Of a stretch of 64,000 nucleotides of DNA, positions 45,518-58,100 are shown piece after piece. The DNA comes from Euptelea pleiosperma. Its lineage: Eukaryota; Streptophyta; Magnoliopsida; Ranunculales; Eupteleaceae. The translations under genes and the position numbers were made by a program. The notes below the pieces were generated by a model, which was given only the letters and a program-made list of their open reading frames with translations, ran no database searches and was not told where the DNA came from. Location: the NCBI GenBank assembly GCA_035048495.1, contig CM068545.1:13599702-13663701 (forward strand), written 5' to 3'. Every line of letters starts with the position of its first letter. Position 1 is the stretch's first letter.

Positions 45518-45792
45518 GATCGAGTCAAAAAAACCATGTGCAAGTGGGATCGGAGATTTCGAGCAAAAAGGGTTTGCTTTAGAAAGACAGATTAAGAAAG
45601 TCTAGAAGTTCTGCTGAAGCTGAGAAGCAGCAGCAGAGCCTCGGAGATAGAGGGAGAGAGAGAGCTTCTGTGCAGCTCCGAGATTTTTTGACCATCTAAT
45701 GAATGGTATTTAACTATTTTACTCTTCTAAGTTCTAAGTTCTAAGAACACTTTTTGTCTCTGTTTTTTTTTCTGATAAACAAAGGTTCGTGT

Positions 45793-46160
45793 TGTAACAA
45801 AGGTAGACCTGACGCCAAAGACGTCGCATCGGGTATAACGATTTTTGTTACACACCGCTGCCATCTGGGCTCACTGACCGTATAGATGTTTAGCCCACCC
45901 TTCATACCAAAAATCAGCTTGTTTGATGATTTTTAGTCGTTCAATTTAGTACCCAAAAAATGGTTTAATCCAACGTCTAGAATCACGCTTCAAAAAGTCC
46001 TAAAATTGAATTGCTAGAGATTGCCGATCAGAGTGAATTTCGGTATTTATATTCATCAAGGGGTGGCTAAACATCCATGCGGTCAGTGGGCCCATAGGGA
46101 AGCAGTGAGTAACAAAAATGGCTATACCTGACACCTTTGGCGTCAGGTCTACTTGTTACA
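45793..46160. mobile_element. Foldback MITE, family 2 core with distinct outer ends, upstream of TRS130
   Basis: The outer ends are TGTAACAAAGGTAGACCTGA and, inverted, TCAGGTCTACTTGTTACA; next inward come CGCCAAAG/CTTTGGCG and ACGATTTTTGTTAC/GTAACAAAAATGGC. The inner part is a family 2 MITE (GGCTCACTGACCGTATAGAT opposed to AACATCCATGCGGTCAGTGG). It begins 276 bp upstream of the TRS130 ATG and so lies in its promoter region. Confidence 0.7.
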
Positions 46161-48289
46161 TCATTTTCCTAAACAAAAACTACTTTCTTGGAGAAAACAT
46201 AAGGTAACATAGGGCATGGATGGTGCATGACATATGGTTGTACAATGACATATATGCAGGAACTAATGATACCGTAATACTGGTAATACTTTAATAGAAT
46301 ATACCTTAATCTGAACCCTTGAATAGGAAGACTAATGACGTTGCAAGAGCGCATTTTGTCAGATTTATGTTGACCGCTCGTCCTTAGTTCCCATCTGCTG
46401 GGTGGTCTTCCCGATTTATGTTGTGTGATTTGGAGGACCATAGGAACTGTGTGGACCTAGGGCAACGGCCACCCTTCCATATCCTATGGCGAATGTTAGA
46501 CAGTATCATATTAAATTACCACCAGGGCTACGATATCAGTGCCCCTCTCACAATTCCACTCGGAAAAACCAACTCGATCAAATCGTCACAATCATGCCTA
46601 TTCCAAGCACAAAAAAATAAATAAATAGAAAAGGAAAGAGGAATGCTAGCAAGACTTATGGCCATTGCGGGTGAATAATTCTACACTCCTTGATCATACA
46701 CGTGTCATAATGGGACAAGGGCATGCACGTAGATGCATCCGAGCAAATGACGGATCGAACTCGATCCCTAGGACGTGGCGCTGTGGTGGAGCTCATGCGG
46801 AGCTCCTAGCTAAGCCAACAGAAGCCTATCAAAGCTCCGCTGAAGGTAGCAGGTTGCCAAACAGTTTTGTCAAGGTCATCTTCTACCTCACACGTGATCA
46901 AGTGACACATAAAGCTCCCCATATAAGTAGTCCTACATATACGGTCAAACAGTTCTGTCAATGTCATATTCCTACATATTTAGAAGGTCCTCATGTAAAG
47001 TCTTTTTAGAAATCTTCTCGTTACATGAATTTTCTCTTGTAGGAAATATAAAGTGGATTATTCTTAAAGATTAAGGAGATTATCAAAAAGTCATGATCCA
47101 TTGAGAACATTGTAAAAAATAAATTATCTAAACAAAACCTAAATGGTGATCAAAGCCCATTAGCAAAGTTTAATGCCCAAATATGACAAATGTGCCATTT
47201 TTGTTACTTCTTTATTTTAGTGTATTTTACATTTTAATTTGTTTAGATCCATATCCAATAAGTTAGTACAATTTGTTTTGACCCTTGCTCATATAAAGTG
47301 ATCCACCTCAAGTAATAAAGCATCAAAATATAATCAAATTCTATCTCTTTTCCAATGAGGGATTTTGGAGCTCATTCATATTCTTGTTCCCCTTTTTTCT
47401 TCTAACTTGAGGTTGGTCTCTATTCTTATTTTCCTTTATTTTATTTTGTAATCCATTGAAGAGGCTGACAACTTCAATAATGATTGGCTAAATATCCTGT
47501 AAGGTGTAGAGATTGAAATCTATTTCAATTTATGTAAATAGTTAAAATGAAGTTAGCCTTTATTTTAATTGAATGAATTTTATCTTTTTGTGAAAGTAGT
47601 TTTTCTTTCTATGTTTTTATTTTATTTTATGTAATTGATTTGTGTAAATGATTATATGTCTCTTTTTGATGAGTGGCAAATTGTCATTGGGCTGAAATTT
47701 GCCACGTTGGAGATGGTGAAATGAGTGAACCCTTTCGGGCTTACCACCTTAGCTGCCACTTGTAAAATAATACGATGTTGCTCACTCCCAAGAAGAGTTT
47801 TAGGCTATAATCGCATGTAACAATTCATATACCACTAATATCTTGTCTGAATTTGAAATTGGCATCCGCAATTACCTTCATCTATCCATTTGGAAGTCCA
47901 TTTTTGCTCAACAACACCTAGTTTCAAGTCTAAAGCTAAACACCTTTGCATTTGACATGTACCTTTGATGACTTTGTTAAGCGACATCGTGTTAGGCAAG
48001 GTGTTCGATATGCAAGGTTGCTCAACAGTCCTATTGAGAAAAAACTGATATGGTGATGTCCAATTAGGGGCTTATGGTCAAATGGGTTTCACTCTGTTGT
48101 GTTTTGGTAGGTGGCTTGTATTCTGCAAGGATTTATCGTTCATTAAGATATATATATATTTTTTTTGCAGGGGGGTCGTTGTCTTTGCTGCTAGAGCCAA
48201 TGACCTTTTTTTTGTGTAGTTTGCGTTATGGTACAACTAGTATTGGGGGGGTATTTAGGATATTTCATTATATCCGAAATTATTTGTAA
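46161..48289. other. Gene-free interval
   Basis: No gene is recognised. Open frames near 46418-46624 and 46665-47009 show no family features. A stretch around 47280-47420 (CATATAAAGTGATCC, then a CAAGTAATAAAGCATC signal) has the look of an LTR, but no partner was found. Confidence 0.4.
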
Positions 48290-48480
48290 TCTCTATCGAG
48301 GCATTAGGGTTTACTTTGTACTTCAATTTTGAGAAAATGTGAAAAAGGGAGGAAACTATTGTGACCCTAATTCTTTTAGAGATAATGAAAGAGTTTTTCT
48401 CACCGTGGATGTAGGCACACTATCGAACAATGTAAATTTGTTGTGTCTATGTGAATGATATTTTCTGTTTTCTATTTTCT
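48290..48480 (+). mobile_element. Probable copia-type LTR 3' fragment
   Basis: The order AGGCATTAGGGTTTACTTTG, AATGAAAGAGTTTTTCTCAC, CGTGGATGTAGGCACACTAT and CGAACAATGTAAATTTGTTG recalls the R-U5 part common to many plant LTRs. No PPT, PBS or second LTR was found, so this is a scrap. Confidence 0.4.
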
Positions 48481-48727
48481 CTGGTTTGTGATAGCTCAAA
48501 TTTTAACATATTTGTAGTCCTAAGAATATAGTGATGCCTTGTGTCTAATTGTTATTGGGAAATAATGTACCTCAGCTCCTCACAAGTTACCTAATATTTC
48601 TGTCCATGGTTCATAGTGGCACTATAAGGGTAACGGCTCTATACCGTTACCCCTAATTTTCTATCATTTTACCATTTTTTTTACTGTTAAAGCATCCATG
48701 TTCGTTTGGTCGATTCACTTTCGAGAT

Positions 48728-48811
48728 GCCTTGATAGTGAAATGGTAGACACGCGAAACTCAAAATCTCGTGCTGCTAAAGAGCGTGGAGGTTCGAGTCC
48801 TCTTCAATGCA
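48728..48811 (+). pseudogene. trnL-CAA: Plastid-derived trnL-CAA copy (nuclear plastid DNA)
   Basis: From memory this closely matches plastid trnL(CAA): GTGAAATGGTAGACACGCGA, ACTCAAAATCTCGTGCT and GAGCGTGGAGGTTCGAGTCC. Differences include a three-base extra (GCT repeated) in the variable arm, ATAG in place of GTGG near the 5' end and a mismatch in the acceptor stem (GCCTTGA with TCAATGC). The short flanks also look plastid-like. It is best read as a small NUPT, probably not a working tRNA gene. Confidence 0.75.
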
Positions 48812-49173
48812 TAATATTGAGAATGTTCATTGAATGAAAACAGTTATAAACTTATAATGGTCTCCTTTTAACCATGCTTTGTTAAAACAAAGTGGCTTGT
48901 CCAATGAAAATTAGACGAGGGATCACTACGGTTAACTCAACGGTTGACCTGTTGACAACCCTAAGGCCTAGGCCAAGCGGCTCAAGCCCGGGCTTTGAGC
49001 CTTTGATGGAAAAATTTACTGCTTTTCAGTCAAAGGCTTATTTAGTAATTTGATCTTGAATTCAGGGCATTTAAGTCATTTCAAGTTCCCCGACCATACA
49101 AAAGCGAGCGAAGAGTTCCCGATAGGCTTTGGATGAGACGCGCCAAAATTTCTGCAACTCCAAGCTTCTTTTC

Positions 49174-52100
49174 ATGGCGTTTCCGTTATCCTCCGCCATT
49201 GTCTCTCACAACGCTTCTCATCATCGCACTATTTTCCCCACTTTTCAAAAACGGGCTTTCTTTCCAACCCACACTATATTTCGCTTGAATCGAACTCGGA
49301 GACAAGACTCAGTGAGAACCGTTCGCCTCAAAACTAGCAGCAATTCTGAGAGGAACCCTTCAACGGTCGGTTAAATTCTCCTAAAATTAGTTCTGATCTT
49401 GCGATTAAGATTTCTGGGTTTTGATCTTTGTGTAGTTTAGTTTGAGATCAAATGCGGTTCTTTGCCAATCTAGATAACAATTCAAGCTGTATTTTGCTTG
49501 CATTTGGAGAGAATTCTATAATCTTCTTTTACTGTAAAAAATGGGGTGGGCTTGTTTGGGGCCCATCCTTTGTTGCGCCTAATCTTCCAACCAATGGTTT
49601 GGGCCTGTGTATCATTCTACAAAGCCCACTTATTAGGACCATTTATATTTTCTGCAATTATAGCATGGCACAGGTAAACCAAGCCGTTGTTCTGGAGTGC
49701 ACAACATGATGTCATGGTCAAAGGTGTGTACTTTATTGTCAACCAAATGCCAATCCAAAGGCTTGAATTATGGTGCCAGTCTATATTGTGAAAATATTGG
49801 AGAGCACTTTTGAGTTTTGATCACTAGCTCTAGTGATCACTAGCACCTTGACAATTCCCCCGACAGCACTGTTTTCAGATAAAAAGTTTACACGTTAAAA
49901 TTGAAAACAAGATTATCAGGTGTAGTTGCTAAGTGGAGAGCACTAGTTATCACTTTTGATCATTGGCGCTAGTGATCAAAAGTGAGCTCAAAATATTGTA
50001 ACAGAGTACATCAGAAGGGCAAAAATTTTAAATCAAGATTCAAAAATTAAAGCAGGGCTGTCGGGGTTACATGTCGGGTGGAGAGCTGCTTAGCAGTGAC
50101 TTTGCTGCTGTGTGTTTAACATCAAAAGCGGACTCTGTAACAGATAAGCATTCTCTTTTAAGATCTCTGACATTATGGGCCAAAGATGGTTCATTCAGTT
50201 TTCAGTAAACGAGAATTCATTTGTAGTGATTATAGTTATACAAGTAGTGAGCTGGACAAGGCCGTAATGATTTCTCGCAGCGTGAGGCTTGGCTTATACA
50301 TCAAAGCCCATCTATGAATTTGGTGGGCAGATGCCCAGCCCAATCAAAACTCTGTGTTACTGTGTGAGTTAGATGCAGTATTTCATATGGTGACACTGGT
50401 ACATCACTCACCGTCCATTTGGTAGACAGCACGCAGCTAGAGGTTGAACACATGCCTTGACCTGCAAGTCAAACAGTGAGAGATACAATGCAGCATCGCT
50501 GCACAGTGGTATACTAAATGCCACCTTATCAATTAACTGCTGATTGCATAGCTTTACTGATCTCTTGCAATGTTGTTGTCAGAACTTAGTAGTTAAGTAT
50601 GGACAACTTCTTGTTGTTTTCTCTTCTCAAAGAAAAGCAGCCCTGTTATGATTTAAGCAACAAGCATATGACTCATTTTTTATGCTGACAAATTGTCACA
50701 CTGATAGCAAGTTCTCAAACCCGGTGCTTCTTGTAAATATACCGTGTCGCTGAATTATGTGTAACTGTGGCTCTATTTTTTAGGAATCCCAAGCTCTCAA
50801 AATAATTTCACCAATGTTGATTGGTTTTCTCCTGCAGGAATCTTCAGACCCTTATGATTTTCCGTTGATACCATACTTCTCAATGTTGTCTCATGGAATG
50901 AAGAGATTAGAGAGTGCAATTGCTGCCGTTCTCATCTTCATTCAGATTTCTTCTCCATTACCTTTTGCCGATTGGAACCCATGGTTTATTTTTCCTGCAA
51001 AGGCGGTACTTTATTCGCCGGACACCAAGGTCCCGAGAACTGGAGAACTCGCTTTGAGAAGAGCAATACCGGCAAACACAAACATGAAAGCTATACAGGT
51101 TAATTGATTTGTCTGTATAATTTTTTAAGTAAAGCTAAGACAGTAACTGGTGTGTAGGCTTACCTTTTCTTTTAGGATTCTCTGGAGGACATCTCGTACT
51201 TGCTGAGGATACCACAGAGAAAGCCTTATGGTACAATGGAGGGTAATGTGAAGAAAGCTCTAAAGGTATTGTTCTTTTTTTTTTGTCTTTTTTCTTTTTT
51301 CTCGTCTCTGATGTTTGATTTCTCTTTACACATATTGCAAGGGTAGAAGAATAACTCTTTGACTTAACACTTACTCAAGCACTTGATCAAGTTTAGTGAA
51401 TTTCAATTTAAAATGCCTATCCTGTAGACCAGTTTAGAATTTTTGGGTGCTTGATTGAGTTTGAACAGTGTTTATGATAATCAAGTTACTACCTTAACCT
51501 GACTTCATCGAGTTGTGTCAGCTCTGTGAGTTTATTAAGTGCTTCAACAAGTTGTCTTGTTATTTGCACCACAATATACAACATAATTGACAGCATTTGT
51601 TTACTCATTTCTAAAGAAGCATGTTATTGGAAGCTTGAAGGTTGGCCCAGTCGTATGGCTATGTTTGAAGAACCTAATCAACTGAATTCCAGCACACACA
51701 TTTCCAGTGTTGGGTTGTCCGTCAAGTGGGTCTAGTAACATGTCATTTACGGTCATTTCATGCGAGCTCGACATCTACATAAAACATCAAATACTTTTAG
51801 AGAGTAGTCAAGATGTAACTCCTATGATACAGAAGCCCCTCATGTCTCTAATATTTAAGTCTAGCTTACATATGTATATTCTCATTTCTGTTCATTATCC
51901 ATTTGTTCATTGTCTAAATCCGGTTATATTTGCTACTCTGATTAATTTATTTTTATTTTTAGATTGCAAAGGACGAGAAGGAATCCATCTTAAGTAGCTT
52001 ACCAACAGATCTGAGCGAAAAGGGTTCCACGTTGTACGCATCTCTTTTAGATGGGAAGGTACAATGGAGTGAAATGATTTACTTTTTTCCACAAGTTCTA

Positions 52101-55100
52101 ATTTTGTTTTTGTAGATTTTGAAGTCGCGCAAAACCCTGTGTACAGGGCAACAGAAAAGTTTTAGGTTGTTTGTGTTGCTCTCAGATGGAACATCTGTCT
52201 TTTACACAAAAAATAGCTATCTTGGGGTTTTATATCTCATTTTATTTACATCATATCTCAGTTCCCACCCAGTTATGGATTTGTTTAGAAACCTCATATG
52301 ATAATATAAGATCATAAAATGCTTATTCGTTGATCAAAGTACTTAAAGTTAACCAAAAAAAAAAACAAAGTTTCGTTATAATAACATTAAACACTTAGTT
52401 GCTAAAATTTATGTGCTACCACATACTTGGGTTTGAAACCTGTCTTCACTTATGTAACAAGGGCATGGAACTTTTAGGTTTTCTTGCCGTATCGGACACA
52501 TCGACTCATGGACACACGCATCGACAGATCCTAACACGTATGGCTATGATACCCTTTATTTTGATAAATTTTTATTAAATAAATAATTCCTAACAGAGGG
52601 TTGGTGTTTTTCCATCCTCAGTTTAGTGTTAAGTTGTTAAACACAACTATAGTTCTTTAATAGTCCTCCCTCGTATAAATCTACCTATATATATTATGTT
52701 AATAGATAGCTCCATGACGTATATAAATGTTTTCTTTTACTTTTCATATATTTCTTTCCTTATTTAAAAAAAAAAAAACTTTTGATTTAAATAAGGAAAG
52801 AAATATATGAAAAGTAAAAGTACATGTGAACAGATGTATCGGGCTTCTTAAGGTATCGTCAGACACCTCCTATCCGTGTTGGACACCAACACATGTGTCC
52901 GTGTCCTTGTTACATAGGTTTTCACCCACTAAGCATCCTGCTTAGCTCCAAAAAGGAAACATATTTTTATAGGTGCAAGGCCAGTGGTTAGTGGGTGAAT
53001 ATGGGAACCTAGCTCGGTTGTATCAATGGTCAGAGACTTTACTAACTTAGTTTCAATAGTAGATTGCAGAACCTACAAGAAAAATCTCAGTTTCCTTTTG
53101 TTTTTCCAGGGTGGATTGCAGAGCCTCCTTGAATCTATAAAAGATAAAGACCCAGATAAAGTATCCATCGGGCTTGCATCTTCACTGGATTCTGTCGCAG
53201 AACTGGAGCTGTTACAGGTAACTGTGACTATCTGAGAATTTCAGATAGTTTCAATAAGTTACATAAATCATACAGCAGGAACTGTATCTAGCCAACCCAT
53301 AATGGTGTTTCGGTCTCCAACATCTAAACTCTCTCTTTATGTTCATGCCAGTGCTGTTTTACTGTGTAGTTGGAATTTGGTTAGCAGTGTTTTTGTTAGA
53401 ATTCCATCAACTATTTACTATATTTTACATTTATTAGCTATTTGATTTCTGCCAATAATAAGATGTGAGCTTTTGTAATCTCAGGCTCCAGGGTTGTCAT
53501 TCTTGTTGCCTGAGCAATACTTGAAATACCCGAGGTATAACTTCTCTTTGGATTTTTGAAAAATATTTCATTTATAATTTAATTCTTGGTAGTTGGTACA
53601 ACAGATGTAAATATATTTGCGTGTGTTACACATACAAACCTGTCTAACAGTGCATGTGCATATTTGAGTTTTGGCACCCAAAATATCGTAACGAAGAAAG
53701 CATGCAAGCAGGTAATTCAGGGGTAACCTTCAACAAATTCCAAGGCAAATCTTTGCATGGTATTACTTAATCAAACAAGGCTCAAATGGGTTTGTTTTAA
53801 ATGGAAACCGATGTTGCCGTTTAGGAGTTCAGGGCTTGTAGCTATATCGAGTGATGGTAGTCAGAAACCTAAGATCCGAGTATGCAAATTTCTTATGTAA
53901 AATTTCTACACTAAGGTCTAAAACAATCCAAAGGGTATAAAAATTGTGGAGAAAATGAAATTTATGCTGTAGTACATATTATAATTTAATCATATCTGCA
54001 AATGTTTTTAGAGGATAAAGCATGTACAAATTAAGTGAACTTGAAAGGATTTCAATTCACGTAGCCTAAACCTTGTACTCGCAACCATTTTGGCTGGAAT
54101 CATAACATTTCCATCTAATTTGAAGGCTCACAGGTAGAGGTACCGTTGAATTCACCATTGAGAAAGGAGATGGTTCAACATTCTCTCCAGCTGCTGGTGG
54201 TGAATCTAAAAACCTTGCCACCATTCAGGTTTGCTAAATCTCACACTGTAAAATATTAGGATCAAAGTATGGTTTTATAAGCAATTTATAGTTTTATACA
54301 ACAATGTCATAAATTAAATCACACTTTGAAGAGACCATTGGTATGATGATATTATTAGCCAAGGGAGCTTAGTTTGCATAAACTGGTGTTTAATCACCGA
54401 GGGCCACCTATGGCTGGTACATGGGCACATTTGAAATAGTTCCTGCATTACAATGCTATGGTCTGTGTGAGCAGACACAAGCATTGTGGATCCTGCTTTG
54501 TTCTCGGCAACCTATGCTAGCTCAACATATTTTCCACCACAACAGATCTCATCTATGGTCTGTTTACAGTGATATTGACTTGAGGGACTGTAATCATTAG
54601 TAATGTGGAACTTGTGCTGTGTCCATGGATGGTATCAATCTAACGTATCCTGTTTCACTGGCTGTATACATGGCCTACTGAATCAATCAGTAGGACTTCG
54701 GGGTGGGCAATAACGCAAAGTCATACTGATCATGCTCATACCATCCAAGCCATCAACATTTGTTTTTGATAAGGAAGCCATCCACATTTCTCTCAGCCCT
54801 TGACATATTAGCTGCTTAAGTTTTAGCTCTTGAACCCCATTGACCTAAGTTTTTAGGCCACGGTCCACCAAAGAGGTAGTCAACTAATTGAGCAGCCAGA
54901 TGGATGCCAAGGTGACCACAAAATGGTCTGTAAACCTTCACTTGTTCAATGGATGTTGATTTCCATTTTCATCATGTTAAGATATTGACGGGTAACCTGT
55001 GTGGCTGTGTCTTCAGGTTGTTATTGATGGATATTCAGCACCATTAACAGCAGGGAACTTTGCAAAACTGGTAAGGTAGTTGAACCTCACTTGAGCCTTG

Positions 55101-58100
55101 TGAGTTTCTCTATGTTTCTTAGACAAACAGATCCAATTACTGTGATCCATCACTATATCATTGGGTCTTTTGTTTATAGTTTTCACTCTTCACTATAGTA
55201 CATGTCAGGCTGCATAATAAAGATGGGCATTTTTTATTAAATTGCTGCCTGACGCAAATCAACCCTTATTAGCATAAAATTATTATTTATCTTTTCCATT
55301 TTCATGCTTCAGTTATTTATCTAGATTAGTTTTCTTTTTGAAATTATATTTTGTACTTACATGGACGTATACAATAATAATGTATCAAATTAACCATCTG
55401 GATGATCTGGAGTGTCAGTCGCACGCCAGACACCTGATATCTGTCTCTCAGTTACAGAGTTATTCATTAAGTCTCATTTTGTTGAATTCGAGCATCATTA
55501 TCATTGGATTACACACAGATTCATTTGATGGAATGCTCAGAAAATGAAAGATCAATTTCTTTCTGGTGGTTGATGGGTCATTCATTTACAGTTTTAACTA
55601 TAGTACATGCCATGTTGCTTAACAAGGACCGGCAGATTTTACAAAATTGCTGCCTGACACAAACTGACCTTATTAGCATAAAATCTTTATTTATCTTTTC
55701 TTTTTTCATGTTTCAGTTATCACATATTTATGACTTATATAATTGTACTAAAACCTAATTATCTAGGCTAGTTTTGTGTCTACATGGACTCATCATCATC
55801 ACACACCTTATCCTAGCTATCTAGGGTTGAGAACATGAATCCTATTTTGCCATTCGACTCTATTAAGAGCTATGTATTTTTGTAAGGGTATATGTCTTCG
55901 AATATTTTCTTACTACCACACTTCATGTCATTTTCGGCCTTCGTCACTCCTTTTTATTGCCTTCAACTTGTACCAAAGCACTCCTCACTGGTGCTGTTGT
56001 TTGTTGAACATGTCCAATACATCTCAATCAACTTTCTCTTACTTTATCTCCTATTGGAGCTATTATCAGAATTCTTCAAATGTGGTCATTTCAGATTTTG
56101 TCTTTCCTAGTTTTTTCACTCATCCATCTCAACATCCTCATCTTTGCTTTGAACATTTTGTTTCTTGATTGCACAACATTCAGCTCCATAAAGCATAGTT
56201 GTCCTACTGCTGGCTTGCAATTTTTTTTCCTTCGGTTTGATAGTTACACGTCGAACACATAATACTCTGGAAGTGATCTCCACTTTAGTTACCCAACACT
56301 AATTCTATGGTTCACATCATCACCAATCTCTCCATCTTTGTGGATAATTGAACCTAAATAACAAAGGTGGTGACTTTTGGGGTATTTCTTGCTCATTGAT
56401 GTTAACTACTATCTCATCCCTACTAGTATCCTTGCATTGCACGTATTCTATTTTGGTCATACCTATCTTAAAACCCTTAGTTTCTTAAGTATCTCATAGC
56501 TCTAATTTTGCATATACTCCCTCTCTGTTCTCCTCAACTAATACTACCATCATCTAAAAATAGCATACAGCAAGGTAATCCTTGAATATGAACAGTTAAT
56601 CTATTCATAACTAGTGAAAAAAGGTACAGACTTACGACCAATCCTTGGTGCAAACCCTTTGTAACTATGTATTTCACTTGTTTCCCCATCAACTGTTCTC
56701 ACACTAATTTGTTCTTAATAATATCAATATTGTCATTCGGGACTTCTTTTTTTCCTAATACACACCAAATTAACTCCCTAGGAACTCTATTATATGATTT
56801 TCTAAATCTATAAAAATCATGTATAAATTCTTCATGTTTTTTTGAAACATTTCCATTACTTGTCTAAGTATGAATATAGCCTCAATGGTTGACCTCCCTG
56901 GTAAGAAACCAAACAATTTTCTGATATCGGTGTTTCTTGTCTTAACCTTTTCTCCATGACTCTCTGCCATAATTTCATTGTGTGGCTCATAAGTTTTATC
57001 CCACGATAGTTAGTATGATTTTGTACATCTTCCTTATTCTTTTAAATACGTATCATACTCTTTTACTCATTTGGCATTTTCTTAGTCCAGTTTCTCTCAT
57101 GCGCTTCCAAACCTCTACTAAAATACCATATTGAATTAGAGCCTTTCCTACCTTCATCTTAGCTAAATTTTTTATTATTTTTATAACCTTAATCCTACAA
57201 AGTTTATAGGCTCTCTACAAATAGCGTCTCCTTCTAGTCTTAAGTTCCCTTTGTATTCTTCATTTAATAGTTTTTGTAAATAAACCCTCCATCTTTTCTT
57301 GATGTCCTCGTTTCTTACTCTCAATTCATTTAACTTGATTTGATGCCCCTAGTTTTCTTCTCTCTCATTTTTGCAAGTTTGTAGGTATCTTTCTCATCTT
57401 CTCTTGTTCCTAACCTTATATTTTGCCTCAGTTACTACCTTTTTTGCTTTATATATTTTCAAAGTTTTCTGTGTTTCTAGTTTGTTGTCAAGTCTTGTAA
57501 CATAACCTTTTTTCTTGGTCGCTTTTTAGACCTTCTACTCCACCACCAAGTTTCTCTCTTTTTTGTTGATATTTCCCTTTAGATTCTTCAAGAACTTCTT
57601 TCGTCACTCTTTTAATACAACTGGTTATTTCATTCCACATCACTGTAGGTTCTGTGTCTAAATACCATTTTCCCTCCTCAATTGGTTTCTTTCTAAGGGT
57701 CTGTTTGATAACCCGGAATTGAGCCGGATTTGGAATTGTGATTCTTGGAATCACAAATCTTTGCGTTTGGGAGGACCGAATTCCAGGAATTATGTTTCCA
57801 ATTCTGTGATTTTTCCCGGAATTAGAAATTTTAGGGGGGAGAAGAAACTTCTAATTCTTGGAATTCTATTCCGGGCGGAGAAATTCAAAAGATTTTTTAT
57901 CGGGCTCCAACTCTCACACTCATCCCTAGGTGGACCTATAAATAAAAAATCAGCAAGATTAGTTATTAGAAACCGTTGGATTAGTGTATTAGTTTTGGTT
58001 GATTCTTAACCGTCTATATCTAGCATTATTTGGGGTACTTAGATCCAAAGGTTAGAAAATTTTAATCAGCCTAATTTTTAACATGTAGATCCACCGATGG

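Noticed and set aside
46665..47009. 114-codon plus-strand ORF
   Set aside because: No recognisable family or codon bias; it sits in gene-free repeat-like DNA.
48728..48811. Functional nuclear tRNA-Leu
   Set aside because: The sequence is plastid-type, has an acceptor mismatch and extra variable-arm bases, and lacks the intron usual in nuclear tRNA-Leu(CAA).
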